A DNA stretch of 29,009 nucleotides, from positions 1 to 29,009 of the forward strand of contig JAJYGO010000365.1 in the NCBI GenBank assembly GCA_021785115.1. Reading direction: 5' to 3'. Shown piece by piece: positions 8,089-17,161 of the stretch. How positions within the stretch are numbered: position 1 is the stretch's first letter; every line of letters begins with the position of its first letter. The notes beneath the pieces are model-generated. The model was given only the letters and a program-made list of their open reading frames with translations. It did no database searches and was not told the origin of the DNA. This DNA comes from Chloroflexota bacterium (lineage in GTDB: Bacteria; Chloroflexota; Limnocylindria; Limnocylindrales; CSP1-4). Both the position numbers and the translations under genes were made by a program.

Positions 8089-8802
8089 ATGATGGCGTTG
8101 GGAGGCGCGCCACTCGACCGTCTCGCCGCGACATGGGGAAGGCGGTCCAGCTGGCGGCCAACGGCGGTGCTGAGCGTCGTCGCGATCGCGATCTGGCTCG
8201 AGACGGCCACGCCGAGACTCGACCACGGCACCCACCTGCTGGTGGCCTTGGCGGCGGTCATCGCGATCGTCCTGGTGCTCGGGCCCAAGCCGGCGGTCGG
8301 CGCCCTCGTGCTGGGGGCTGGGGTCGCCGGCGTCGCATCGGCACTCGGCGGGGAGGGGATGCTCCACGCCGCCGGGGCCTCCCTGCAGCTGGCCGCCTAC
8401 CTGTTCGTCGGCAGCATGTCGATCCTGCTGGTCGCCTCAGCCGCGATGCCCCGACTGGAGGTCGGCGCCATCGACACGAGCGGGGCTGGCCACCCGACGG
8501 CGCTGTCGTCGGCCGCTGCGGCGCGGCTGCCCGAGCCGCTGACCGCGAGGGAGCTCGAGATCCTGCGGCTGGCCGCGACCGGCGCATCGGTGGACGACAT
8601 GTCCCGCCGGCTGTGCGTCTCCCCGAACACGACGAAGACGCACCTGACGCACGTCTACGCCAAGCTGGGGGTGCGGGGCCGAACCGACGCCGTGCGGGCG
8701 GGGCTCCACGCCGGGATCCTCACGCCCAGCGACATCTGCCCGCACCACTTCGCCGCGGACGAGCCGGAGCCGCCCGTCTCCGTGGCGGCTCTGCGCGGAT
8801 GA
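8089..8802 (+). CDS. Membrane-anchored LuxR-type (GerE) transcriptional regulator
   Basis: 237 residues. Four hydrophobic segments occupy about 25-38, 48-65, 69-86 and 97-118. After a linker, a LuxR/GerE helix-turn-helix spans about 151-211 (LTARELEILRLAATG, then SPNTTKTHLTHVYAKLGVR). No receiver or PAS domain is present, so the membrane part probably acts as sensor or anchor, a layout seen in actinobacteria and Chloroflexota but poorly characterised. The start at 8089 is supported by AGGAGA at 8075-8080, 8 nt upstream. It lies 93 bp after the ZIP gene and is likely a separate unit. Target genes are unknown. Confidence 0.82.
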   Translation: MMALGGAPLDRLAATWGRRSSWRPTAVLSVVAIAIWLETATPRLDHGTHLLVALAAVIAIVLVLGPKPAVGALVLGAGVAGVASALGGEGMLHAAGASLQLAAYLFVGSMSILLVASAAMPRLEVGAIDTSGAGHPTALSSAAAARLPEPLTARELEILRLAATGASVDDMSRRLCVSPNTTKTHLTHVYAKLGVRGRTDAVRAGLHAGILTPSDICPHHFAADEPEPPVSVAALRG

Positions 8803-8966
8803 CCGGGCAGCCTCGCTAGATCGCGTCAACGTCCCCTGGGCCGCTCCCCACGGGTGTGCGGCTGGCCGTCGGGGGAGTGCCCGCGGAGCGTCCGCGCTCA
8901 AGGGCAGCGCGCGGGACGTGAGCGCCCTCCATCGGTCCGGGCCGAGGAGAGCGCGCCAGCAAGGGG

Positions 8967-9008
8967 GCAGGGGAGGGGGCTCTGGCATTCGCCGGCTCCC
9001 TCCCCTGC
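8967..9008. terminator. GC-rich hairpin between convergent genes
   Basis: Perfect 11-bp inverted repeat GCAGGGGAGGG (8967-8977) / CCCTCCCCTGC (8998-9008), extendable by wobble and GC pairs, with a 20-nt centre. It sits 45 bp from the stop of the minus-strand DUF5667-like gene and 165 bp past the LuxR gene. There is no clear U-tract on either strand, so it may be a bidirectional terminator of the weak high-GC kind. Confidence 0.5.
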
Positions 9009-9052
9009 GTTCAGCGGTCCCGTGCGGAGGGGAGGCACGCGTGGGGCCGCCG

Positions 9053-10294
9053 CTAGTGTTCGACCGGAGTCGTCACGCTCTGTCCCGAGCCGCCGCCAGG
9101 ACCGGGCCCCGAGCCGCTGCCGCTCGGCGATCCAGACCCAGAGCCGCCCGGGGAGGGCGATGACGGGCCGCCGCTCGGCGATCCAGACCCAGAGCCGCCC
9201 GGGGAGGGCGATGACGAGCCGCCGCTCGGCGAGCCGGAACCAGAGCTCCCCGGTGAGGGCGAGCCCTGGTTGCCGCCTGGAGCCTTCGACGGATCTGCGG
9301 ATGTGCGGGGACTCGGCGATGCCGAGGGCTGCGGGCCGGTGGACGGCCTTGGCGTCGCCTGGCCGGAACCGCCGGCCGACGGCTGTGCGGAGGGCGCGCC
9401 TGAACCCTGCGGTGCGCCGCCGGTCGGCGCGCTCGAGGCCGGCGGGTGGGGGCCGCCGCTGGTGTTCGGGGCGTTGGAGGCTCCTGCCCCGGGTGAGGAG
9501 CTCGTCATCGGCGACGGCTGCGGGGAGCCAGCGTCGCCAGAGGGCTCGTTGGTGGCGTTCGGCTGCGGATAGCCGGGTCCCGGGCCGCCAGGCGGCTCGC
9601 CCAGCGCCGACAGCAGCGTCCCGGCCGCGGCCCGGACGCGAACGCGCACGGTCTCGAGCGCGGGGTCATCGGCTCCGATGGCGGCGATTGCCGCGAGCTG
9701 GGTTTGCACGCGGAGGGCGAACTGGCGGTCGGCCGCGGCGTCTGTGACCGGGATGGACGCTGCTTCGGCAGCGATGCTCGCGTACTCGCCCAGCGCAGCC
9801 TGAACGCCGTTCTCGTTGCCCTGTCGCGCCGCCGCCGCGGCCTCGGCCACGCGCTGGTCCAGCCGGGACAGCTCGGCCGCCACGCGCTCGGTCGGATCCG
9901 TGGGGAGGAACACGGCTTCGACCGCGACACGCGTCGCGTAGAGGGGTCCGCCGGGCGCGGCCGCCGCCACGGCTCCGACGCTCATCGCGGCGAGGAGGGT
10001 GACCGCGACGAGAACGAGGGCCGGGCGGCGCCCGCCCCGGCGGATCCCGGGCGCCGCACCGGCCTGGGGGAGGGCAAGGCCGAGGGCGCCCGGCTGCAAT
10101 GTGGCCTGGTAGGCCGCGAACGCTCCGAGGACGGCAGCCCGACTCGCGCTTGCCCGCGGCGCGTCGTCGATTCCGTCCGCCTCGGCGAGCGAAGCCAGCG
10201 CGGCCACGACGTCCTCCACGCCCGTGTCGTCCCAGCGCCCAGCACCCGACGCACGGGGAAGGAAGCGGCTCAGGTGCTCGATCAGGCGGACCAT
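9053..10294 (-). CDS. DUF5667-like membrane protein, putative anti-sigma factor with Ser/Pro/Gly repeat tail
   Basis: 413 residues. Residues 1-90 are cytoplasmic and could bind the sigma factor. There is one membrane helix at about 91-113. Residues 113-190 resemble DUF5667: GGPLYATRVAVEAVFLP, then a charged, Ala-rich helical region. Residues about 235-413 form an extracytoplasmic, disordered Ser/Pro/Gly/Thr tail ending in repeats of a 17-residue unit rich in SPSPGGSGSG. DUF5667 proteins are commonly paired with ECF sigma factors. Here the ATG at 10294 overlaps the sigma stop by 13 bp, which argues for a sigma/regulator pair. I see no zinc-finger anti-sigma motif, so the anti-sigma role is inferred from context. 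Confidence 0.72.
   Translation of the reverse strand: MVRLIEHLSRFLPRASGAGRWDDTGVEDVVAALASLAEADGIDDAPRASASRAAVLGAFAAYQATLQPGALGLALPQAGAAPGIRRGGRRPALVLVAVTLLAAMSVGAVAAAAPGGPLYATRVAVEAVFLPTDPTERVAAELSRLDQRVAEAAAAARQGNENGVQAALGEYASIAAEAASIPVTDAAADRQFALRVQTQLAAIAAIGADDPALETVRVRVRAAAGTLLSALGEPPGGPGPGYPQPNATNEPSGDAGSPQPSPMTSSSPGAGASNAPNTSGGPHPPASSAPTGGAPQGSGAPSAQPSAGGSGQATPRPSTGPQPSASPSPRTSADPSKAPGGNQGSPSPGSSGSGSPSGGSSSPSPGGSGSGSPSGGPSSPSPGGSGSGSPSGSGSGPGPGGGSGQSVTTPVEH
9121..9260. repeat. 51-bp tandem repeat encoding the tail of the DUF5667-like protein
   Basis: Units start at 9121, 9172 and 9223 (period 51 bp, 17 codons). The first two are nearly identical; the third is degenerate and fades by about 9260. 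They encode the Ser/Pro/Gly-rich tail of the putative anti-sigma protein. Copy number is likely to vary between strains. Confidence 0.85.
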
Positions 10295-10884
10295 GTGATG
10301 TCACCGGTCAGGAGAGCGCCGTCGCGACCGAGCTGGCACCGCAGGCTCGCGAGCGCTCGATGCTGGAGGACCCGTACTGCTCCATAGCTTCGACCCATGA
10401 CGCTGGCAGTCTCGGCGGGCGACAGCCCTGCGAAGAACCGCCAGACGAGGACTTCGCGCTGGTCCGGCGGCAGCTTGGAGAGCGCGACCCGGAGCTGAGC
10501 CCGGTCATCGTTGCGCTCGGCCGCCACAGCCGGATCGCCGGCATCCGAGGCTCGGCCGGCCACCAGTTCCGGAGCTGCCTCCAGCGACACGGCGGGATGC
10601 GAGGTCCGGTGGTGGTCGATCAGCGTGTTCCGGGCAATCCGGAACACCCAGGCCCCGAAGGGCAGGCCACGCTGCCGGTACCGCGGAAGTGCCTCAATCA
10701 TCTTCATGAACGTCCGCTGGAGGAGCTCCTCGGCCACGTCCGCGTCGACGGCCTGGTGGCGGAGGAAGCGCCGAACCCGAGGGGCATAGGCGTCGTAGAT
10801 GGTCCCGAATGCCGCAGCGTCACCTGCAGCGGCTCGGCCGACCAGGCCTTCCACCGTGGCGTCGTCGAGGGGGTGGCCATCCAT
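10282..10884 (-). CDS. ECF-type RNA polymerase sigma factor
   Basis: 200 residues. Sigma-70 region 2 spans about 26-93 (FGTIYDAYAPRVRRFLRHQ, VAEELLQRTFMKM, PFGAWVFRIARNTLIDHHR). Region 4 spans about 139-186 (LPPDQREVLVWRFFAGLSPAETA, then GRSYGAVRVLQHRAL). Regions 1 and 3 are absent, as in extracytoplasmic-function sigma factors. Its stop overlaps the start of the DUF5667-like gene. It lies 136 bp downstream of the Asp-rich repeat protein gene on the same strand, with a strong hairpin in between. It probably directs transcription of this locus under envelope stress, the usual arrangement for ECF loci; the signal is unknown. Confidence 0.92.
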   Translation of the reverse strand: MDGHPLDDATVEGLVGRAAAGDAAAFGTIYDAYAPRVRRFLRHQAVDADVAEELLQRTFMKMIEALPRYRQRGLPFGAWVFRIARNTLIDHHRTSHPAVSLEAAPELVAGRASDAGDPAVAAERNDDRAQLRVALSKLPPDQREVLVWRFFAGLSPAETASVMGRSYGAVRVLQHRALASLRCQLGRDGALLTGDITWSA

Positions 10885-10917
10885 TGCGCCTGCTCGGTCG
10901 CCTCTCTGCCGACGCAG

Positions 10918-10960
10918 ATGGCCGGAGCGTCAACCGCGCACCGGAGGACGCTCCGGCCAT
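10918..10960. promoter_or_regulatory. 14-bp perfect inverted repeat between the repeat-protein gene and the sigma gene
   Basis: ATGGCCGGAGCGTC (10918-10931) is exactly reverse-complemented at 10947-10960 around a 15-nt loop. It lies 34 bp upstream of the sigma factor start and downstream of the repeat-protein gene, both on the minus strand. There is no U-tract, so a leader hairpin, attenuator, transcript-processing site or protein-binding site is as likely as a terminator. A smaller hairpin, GGTGG/CCACC, adjoins it at 10961-10977. Confidence 0.6.
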
Positions 10961-11020
10961 GGTGGTCGAATGCCACCGGCCCTGCCACCTGCACTCGTGA
11001 CCCGATCGGCGGGAGCAAGG

Positions 11021-11671
11021 TCACGACCCGCCGTGCCCGCCTGCTGACGGTCCAGGACCCGGGGCCTGGACGGGAGGCTCCTGCTGCTGCTCCTGGGCCT
11101 GGACCTGCTCCTGGGCCTGGACCTGCTCCTGGGCCTGGACCTGCTCCTGGGCCTGGACCTGCTCCTGGGCCTGGACCTGCGCGCCGCTCTCGGTCGCGGC
11201 GAGGCTGACGACGGTGCCGCCGCCTCCGATCCGGTCACGGTCCTGCAGGCGGTCCTGGTCCTGATCCTTGTCGCAGTCGAGGTCGCAGTCCTGCGTGCGG
11301 TCGCGGTCCTGGTCCATGTCGCCGCTGGACGCGGTCAGCGTCACGACGTCGACGCGGTCGCGATCATGCGTGCGGTCCTGGTCCTGATCCTTGTCGCAGT
11401 CGAGGTCGCAGTCCTGCGTGCGGTCCTGCGTGCGGTCCTGGTCCATGTCGCCGCTGGACGCGGTCAGCGTCACGACGTCGACGCGGTCGCGATCACGGAT
11501 CATGTCGGGGTCCTGGAGCCTGTCCTGGAGCCTTGTGCGGTCGAGATCTCCGGTTGTGGCCGCCGACGAGCTCCCGCTCATGCCGCCCACGGCAACCGTG
11601 GCGACGAGCGCGGCGCCCCCGAGGGCGGCGATGGTCTTGGCGGCGATGGTGATGGGCAGAACGCCGATCAT
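11021..11671 (-). CDS. Secreted or membrane-anchored Asp/Arg/Gln-rich repeat protein, unknown function
   Basis: I do not recognise this protein. From the ATG at 11671 (GGAGG at 11678-11682 on the minus strand, 6-nt spacer) it has 216 residues. Residues 5-31 are a hydrophobic signal or anchor segment. Residues about 41-147 are extremely rich in Asp alternating with Arg, Gln and Lys (DCDLDCDKDQDQDR), with an approximately 40-residue unit containing RDRVDVVTLTASSGDMDQDR present twice. Four cysteines form two CxxxC pairs (88/92, 129/133). Residues about 165-195 are five VQAQEQ hexapeptides, followed by a Pro/Gly tail. Alternating Asp could bind divalent cations on one face of an extended strand (inference). 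It lies upstream of the ECF sigma gene and may be a target or cargo of that system. An upstream in-frame ATG at 11719 lacks a good binding site. Confidence 0.7.
   Translation of the reverse strand: MIGVLPITIAAKTIAALGGAALVATVAVGGMSGSSSAATTGDLDRTRLQDRLQDPDMIRDRDRVDVVTLTASSGDMDQDRTQDRTQDCDLDCDKDQDQDRTHDRDRVDVVTLTASSGDMDQDRDRTQDCDLDCDKDQDQDRLQDRDRIGGGGTVVSLAATESGAQVQAQEQVQAQEQVQAQEQVQAQEQVQAQEQQQEPPVQAPGPGPSAGGHGGS
11087..11176. repeat. Five 18-bp tandem repeats (VQAQEQ units)
   Basis: The unit CTGCTCCTGGGCCTGGAC repeats exactly five times at 11087, 11105, 11123, 11141 and 11159. It is in frame with the repeat-protein gene on the minus strand and encodes a six-residue Gln-rich unit. The exact copies suggest recent slippage and likely copy-number variation. 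Confidence 0.95.
11250..11496. repeat. Large in-gene direct duplication (about 117 and 123 bp)
   Basis: Two near-identical copies, 11250-11366 and 11373-11495, differ mainly by a 6-bp insertion (one Arg/Thr-Gln-Asp step) in the second. Both are built from smaller GTCCTG- and GTCGCG-like hexamers encoding Gln-Asp and Arg-Asp. They encode the duplicated Asp-rich module. Confidence 0.9.
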
Positions 11672-12005
11672 GAGCGGCCTCCAGAGATGGCGCCGGGTTG
11701 ACCTCCGGCTTCGCGCCATTCCCGTTTCGCCAATCTGCAACGAGCCACTCGGCGCCCTGTTACCAGCCGCCGCGCGGCGTCCGCCCTTGGTGCAGGCTCG
11801 ACCGTGTGCCACCCTGAGGCGCCAGAGCCCTCGTCACCTTGGCGCCGTCGTCGCCTCGGCGCCCTCGAGACGCTGGGCGCCCTCGTCGCATCGGCGCCCG
11901 CACCGCCTTCTCGGGAGCCGTCCGGCACTGGGTTTGGCCCGTCGCGCGGTCATGCTGCTGTCGAGCGGGTCGGCCGCTCGCCGGCCCGGGCTGCGGAATC
12001 CCGAC
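11672..12005. other. Intergenic stretch with phased GGCGCC motifs
   Basis: No convincing gene in these 334 bp. It holds the upstream region of the minus-strand repeat-protein gene and of the plus-strand SnoaL-like gene. Five GGCGCC palindromes occur at 11818, 11841, 11858, 11876 and 11893; the last four are 17-18 bp apart within partly repeated sequence. Short open frames here look like random GC-rich frames. Confidence 0.5.
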
Positions 12006-12398
12006 ATGGCTGAGAACCCCGCCAGTCGCGCTGTCGGCGTGGCGTTTGTCCAGGCGATCGAGTTGCGCGACTTCGACCGGCTTGAGGCCGTCCTCGCGCC
12101 CGCCATCCGGTTCCGGGCCCTCGTGCCGTCGTCATGCCGACGGGCTTCCTGCGCCGCGGATACGCGGCGGATGATCGAGGGGTGGTTTGCCGGGTGCGAG
12201 CGCGTCGACGTCGAGTCGATGCACGTCTGCGACATCGCCGACCGCCTGCACGTCGGCTACCGGCTGCGCGTCCACGACCCCGGCGGTTGCTACCTGTTGG
12301 AGCAGCAGGGATACGGCGACGTGGCGGAGGGGAGGCTGACCTCACTGTCGCTCGTCTGCTCGGGCTTCCTCCCCGCCGACGACGTGCCGCCGAGATAG
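12006..12398 (+). CDS. SnoaL/NTF2-like domain protein
   Basis: 130-residue protein with the cone-shaped NTF2-like pattern: an N-terminal helix pair (AVGVAFVQAIELRDFDRLEAVLAPAIRFRALVP), then TRRMIEGWFAGCERVDVESMHV and several alternating beta strands (LHVGYRLRVHDPGGCYLLEQQGYGDV). Such proteins are small-molecule-binding or catalytic (cyclase, isomerase, dehydratase), and no activity can be assigned here. There are four or five cysteines, which is unusual for this window. Start chosen at ATG 12006. It is convergent with argG, 52 bp apart. Confidence 0.62.
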   Translation: MAENPASRAVGVAFVQAIELRDFDRLEAVLAPAIRFRALVPSSCRRASCAADTRRMIEGWFAGCERVDVESMHVCDIADRLHVGYRLRVHDPGGCYLLEQQGYGDVAEGRLTSLSLVCSGFLPADDVPPR

Positions 12399-12450
12399 AG
12401 GGTCGGGCACCGGCTGGGTCGGGCCGGCGCGGGAGCGGGTCCGCTGGCCC

Positions 12451-14595
<2,145 letters not shown>

Positions 14596-14856
14596 CTAGG
14601 GGTTCGCCCGGCGGCCCCGGAGCCTCCCGAGCCGGCCGCCCGTCAGCGTCTGCCGGCTCTCCCACGCAAGGGCCACCATCGGGCAGTCGTTGATGGCCTT
14701 CCGGGCCTGGCGCATCAGGTCGTGGGGGACGGGCCCGTCGGGCAGGATCGGGTAGCCCCAGTCGTCGAGGACGATCAGGTCCGGCGCGGCGGCCTCACAG
14801 ACGCCGTAGCCGTTGCAGGCGATCCAGTCGATCCTGAGCTTGGGCTGCTCGCTCAC
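14596..14856 (-). CDS. Small ferredoxin, 3Fe-4S type
   Basis: 86 residues. It has a single cluster motif CNGYGVC (CxxYxxC), in which the second usual cysteine is replaced by Tyr, plus a distal DCP. This is the pattern of [3Fe-4S] ferredoxins that feed cytochromes P450 and other oxidoreductases. The typical APDLIVLDDWGYP segment follows. The C-terminus has a short basic extension (GGRLGRLRGRR). The GTG start at 14856 overlaps the stop of the NuoF-like gene (GTGA), so the two are cotranslated and the flavoprotein is the probable redox partner. No P450 is present in the window. Confidence 0.87.
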   Translation of the reverse strand: MSEQPKLRIDWIACNGYGVCEAAAPDLIVLDDWGYPILPDGPVPHDLMRQARKAINDCPMVALAWESRQTLTGGRLGRLRGRRANP

Positions 14857-16094
14857 CGTCGGGCTCCGATCATGGCGCCGGAGGCGAGGCACCGGCGGCG
14901 GTGGACGTGGCTGGCGAAGTCGTCGGCGAAGACGGCCATCGCGGTGCCCATCTGCTGGGCGGCGCCGTCGGGGTGCCGGCACGCGCCGCGGCCGGTGACG
15001 AGCCCGGTCCAGCGGTCGATGTCGTAGAGGTCGGTGGGCCGGGCGTCGAAGGCGGCCACCCGTCCGCTGGCGCCCGCGAGGTCCGCCAGGCCGAACTTGC
15101 ACGGCCCGCACTGCAGGGCCGACCCGGCGGCCAGGAAGTCCATGATCCGGGCGCTGTAGTCCACGCCGCACGACCTCGCGTCCAGCAGGCGCACGAGGCC
15201 GCAGCCGAAGGTGAGGCCGGCGGCCTGCAGCGAGGCGGGCTCCAGCGGCAGGCTCCAGGCCGCCTCGATCGGCGCCCACGTGCCGAAGTAGCCGCCGACG
15301 AGCACCGCCTGCGGCGTGCCGGTCAGCCCGCCCGCGATCTCGACCAGCTCGGCCAGCGGGGTGCCGAGCTCGATCTCCGCGACGCCCTCGTGGCGGACGG
15401 GCCCGGCGATGGTCACCAGCGCCGTGCCGCGGTTCGCGCCGCGCCCGCGCTCCCGGAACCAGTCGGGGCCGTGGCGGGCGATCAGCGCGGCCTGGGCGAG
15501 CGACTCCACGTTCTGGACCAGCGTCGGCCGGTTGCGCACGCCGCGCTCGGACATGCGCGGCGGGGTGGTCGTCGGCCGGGCGTCCTTGCTGTTGACGTAG
15601 TGGACGACGGCGGTGGACTCGCCGGCGACGTAGCCGATCGGCGCCTCGACGATGTGGAGCAGCCTGCGGTCGTGCGCCGGGCGCTCCTCGACCGCCGCCC
15701 GCATCGCCGCCACGGCCTGCGTGTGCTCGCGCCCGAGGTAGAGCTCCACCCGGTCGGCGCCCAGCGTGCGGGCGGCGAGGACCGCGCCGTCGATCACGAG
15801 GTGCGGCCGGTGCGTCATCAGGACGCGGTCCTTGGCGCTCTCGGGCTCGCCCTCGGCGCCGTTCGCGACGACGACCGGAGCGGCGCCGCCCTGCTGCTCG
15901 AGGATGGCGCGCCACTTCCGGCCCACCGGGAAGCCGGCGCCGCCGCGGCCGAGCAGGCCGGTGGCCTCGAGCGCCCCGACCATCTGGTCGGGGGACAGGG
16001 GCGGGAGGCTGCCGAGGCGCGCGTGGTGGCGCGACAGCGGCTCGGCGCGGCCGTCGAGGGGCGGGCCGGCGAGGAGGCGTTCGGTTGGCTGCAT
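14853..16094 (-). CDS. NuoF-like NADH-dependent flavoprotein (51-kDa subunit homologue)
   Basis: Stand-alone relative of the NADH-oxidising subunit of complex I, about 413 residues from ATG 16094. Visible features are LGRGGAGFPVGRKW (NADH/FMN, about 48-61), NGAEGEPESAKDR (about 78-90, in place of the NuoF NADESEPGTFKDR), GYVAGESTAVV (about 154-164), an SLBB-like stretch (about 230-275), and a C-terminal iron-sulfur region with C329, C332 and C372. The first cysteine of the usual CxxCxxC is Ala here. It probably passes electrons between NAD(H) and the cotranslated ferredoxin. No other complex I subunit is nearby. An in-frame ATG at 16205 would add 37 residues that do not look like the family. 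Confidence 0.82.
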   Translation of the reverse strand: MQPTERLLAGPPLDGRAEPLSRHHARLGSLPPLSPDQMVGALEATGLLGRGGAGFPVGRKWRAILEQQGGAAPVVVANGAEGEPESAKDRVLMTHRPHLVIDGAVLAARTLGADRVELYLGREHTQAVAAMRAAVEERPAHDRRLLHIVEAPIGYVAGESTAVVHYVNSKDARPTTTPPRMSERGVRNRPTLVQNVESLAQAALIARHGPDWFRERGRGANRGTALVTIAGPVRHEGVAEIELGTPLAELVEIAGGLTGTPQAVLVGGYFGTWAPIEAAWSLPLEPASLQAAGLTFGCGLVRLLDARSCGVDYSARIMDFLAAGSALQCGPCKFGLADLAGASGRVAAFDARPTDLYDIDRWTGLVTGRGACRHPDGAAQQMGTAMAVFADDFASHVHRRRCLASGAMIGARR

Positions 16095-16310
16095 CAGGCT
16101 GGGCAGATCCTGTGGGTGTCGTGGGGCGGCGCACCGGCCACCATGCGGTCCATCCTCCGGGGCCCGCCTTCGAGTCGGCTGAGACCGGGATGAGACCGCT
16201 CCCATACGCGGGCGCCACCGGGGAGGGCCCCGTCCCCGCGTGCCCCAACCCGCAGAGTCTCGGCGGGGCGGCCGGGTTTCAGCGCCCGGCGATCGAGGCG
16301 GCGGTGAAGC

Positions 16311-17000
16311 CTAGAACAGCTCCAGCAGCTGGGCGAACCGGTCGACGTGGGCGACCCCGTCGTCGTCCGGGTCCACCTCGGCCAGCTCGAGCCGCCAGGT
16401 GGTGGCGTGGCTGACCAGCACCGCGCGGAAGCCCGCCTCGCGCGCCGGGACGATGTCGGACCGGGGCGAGTTGCCGATCATCACGGTTGCCGCCGGGTCG
16501 AGTCCCCAGCGCGCGGTCAGCTCGCGGTAGGTGTCGGGGACCTTCTGCTCGACGACCGCGATGTGCGTGAACCGGTCGCGCAGCCCGGACGCGTCGATCT
16601 TGGCCCACTGCTCCGCCGGATCGCCGCGGGTCACCAGGCCGAGGGTGTGGCGCAGTCGCAGCGCGTCGAGCGTCTCGGCCACGCTCGAGAACAGCGTCAC
16701 CGCGCCGCGCGGCATCGCGGCCACGATCGCCTCGATCCGGGGGATCGCCGCCGCCAAGTCGGCCGGCGGGAGGATGCGCTCGGCCGCCAGCCGGAGGTGG
16801 ACGCCGAACGCCGACGTGCCGACGCCTCCCGACCGGAAGTTGGCCTCCTCGATCCGGTCGAGCTCGTCGCGCGCGGCCTCGGGCGTCCAGCGGCCGTTGC
16901 ACACCACCGCGAGCCAGGCCTCGATCGCCCGCTCGAAGTGGACGTTGTTGTCCCACAGCGTGTCGTCGGCGTCGAACAGCAGGGTGAGACGGTCGGGCAT
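16311..17000 (-). CDS. HAD-superfamily hydrolase
   Basis: 229 residues from ATG 17000. It has all four haloacid dehalogenase motifs: LLFDADDTLWDNN (nucleophile D10, acid D12), LGLVTRGD (T124), EQKVP (K153) and GNSPRSDI (about 176-183). The cap domain is helical (type C1), as in phosphoglycolate phosphatase-like enzymes. Substrate unknown; probably a phosphatase. An alternative ATG at 17102 lies 8 nt after a -10-like TATCGT and would be leaderless, but adds 34 residues without family resemblance. It is divergent from an MFS gene. Confidence 0.85.
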   Translation of the reverse strand: MPDRLTLLFDADDTLWDNNVHFERAIEAWLAVVCNGRWTPEAARDELDRIEEANFRSGGVGTSAFGVHLRLAAERILPPADLAAAIPRIEAIVAAMPRGAVTLFSSVAETLDALRLRHTLGLVTRGDPAEQWAKIDASGLRDRFTHIAVVEQKVPDTYRELTARWGLDPAATVMIGNSPRSDIVPAREAGFRAVLVSHATTWRLELAEVDPDDDGVAHVDRFAQLLELF

Positions 17001-17102
17001 GGCGGGACGAGTATGGCGCGGCCGGGCCCATGCTGCTGGCCGCACCAATGAATCCTCGGCCATTGGGTCATACGCGCCGACATACTGGACGAATTCGCTC
17101 AT

Positions 17103-17116
17103 GCAGCCTACGATAT
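17103..17116. promoter_or_regulatory. Overlapping divergent -10-like elements
   Basis: TACGATA at 17109-17115 reads as TACGAT on the plus strand and TATCGT on the minus strand, in one of the few AT-rich spots here. It lies between the divergent HAD and MFS genes and could serve both directions. Confidence 0.35.
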
Positions 17117-17161
17117 GAAGGCAATCTAGCCATCTGCGCTACGAAACATCGACTCACGACC

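Noticed and set aside
11087..11176. Regular short repeats that could be mistaken for a CRISPR array
   Set aside because: The 18-bp units are contiguous without spacers and lie in frame within a coding sequence; no cas genes are nearby.
16095..16205. Longer N-terminus for the NuoF-like protein
   Set aside because: The added 37 residues are Arg/Pro/His-rich without family similarity; ATG 16094 gives the expected beginning.
16215..16245. GGGGAGGGCCCCGTCCCC-like fold upstream of the NuoF-like gene
   Set aside because: Imperfect pairing in low-complexity GC sequence; no terminator or operator features beyond that.
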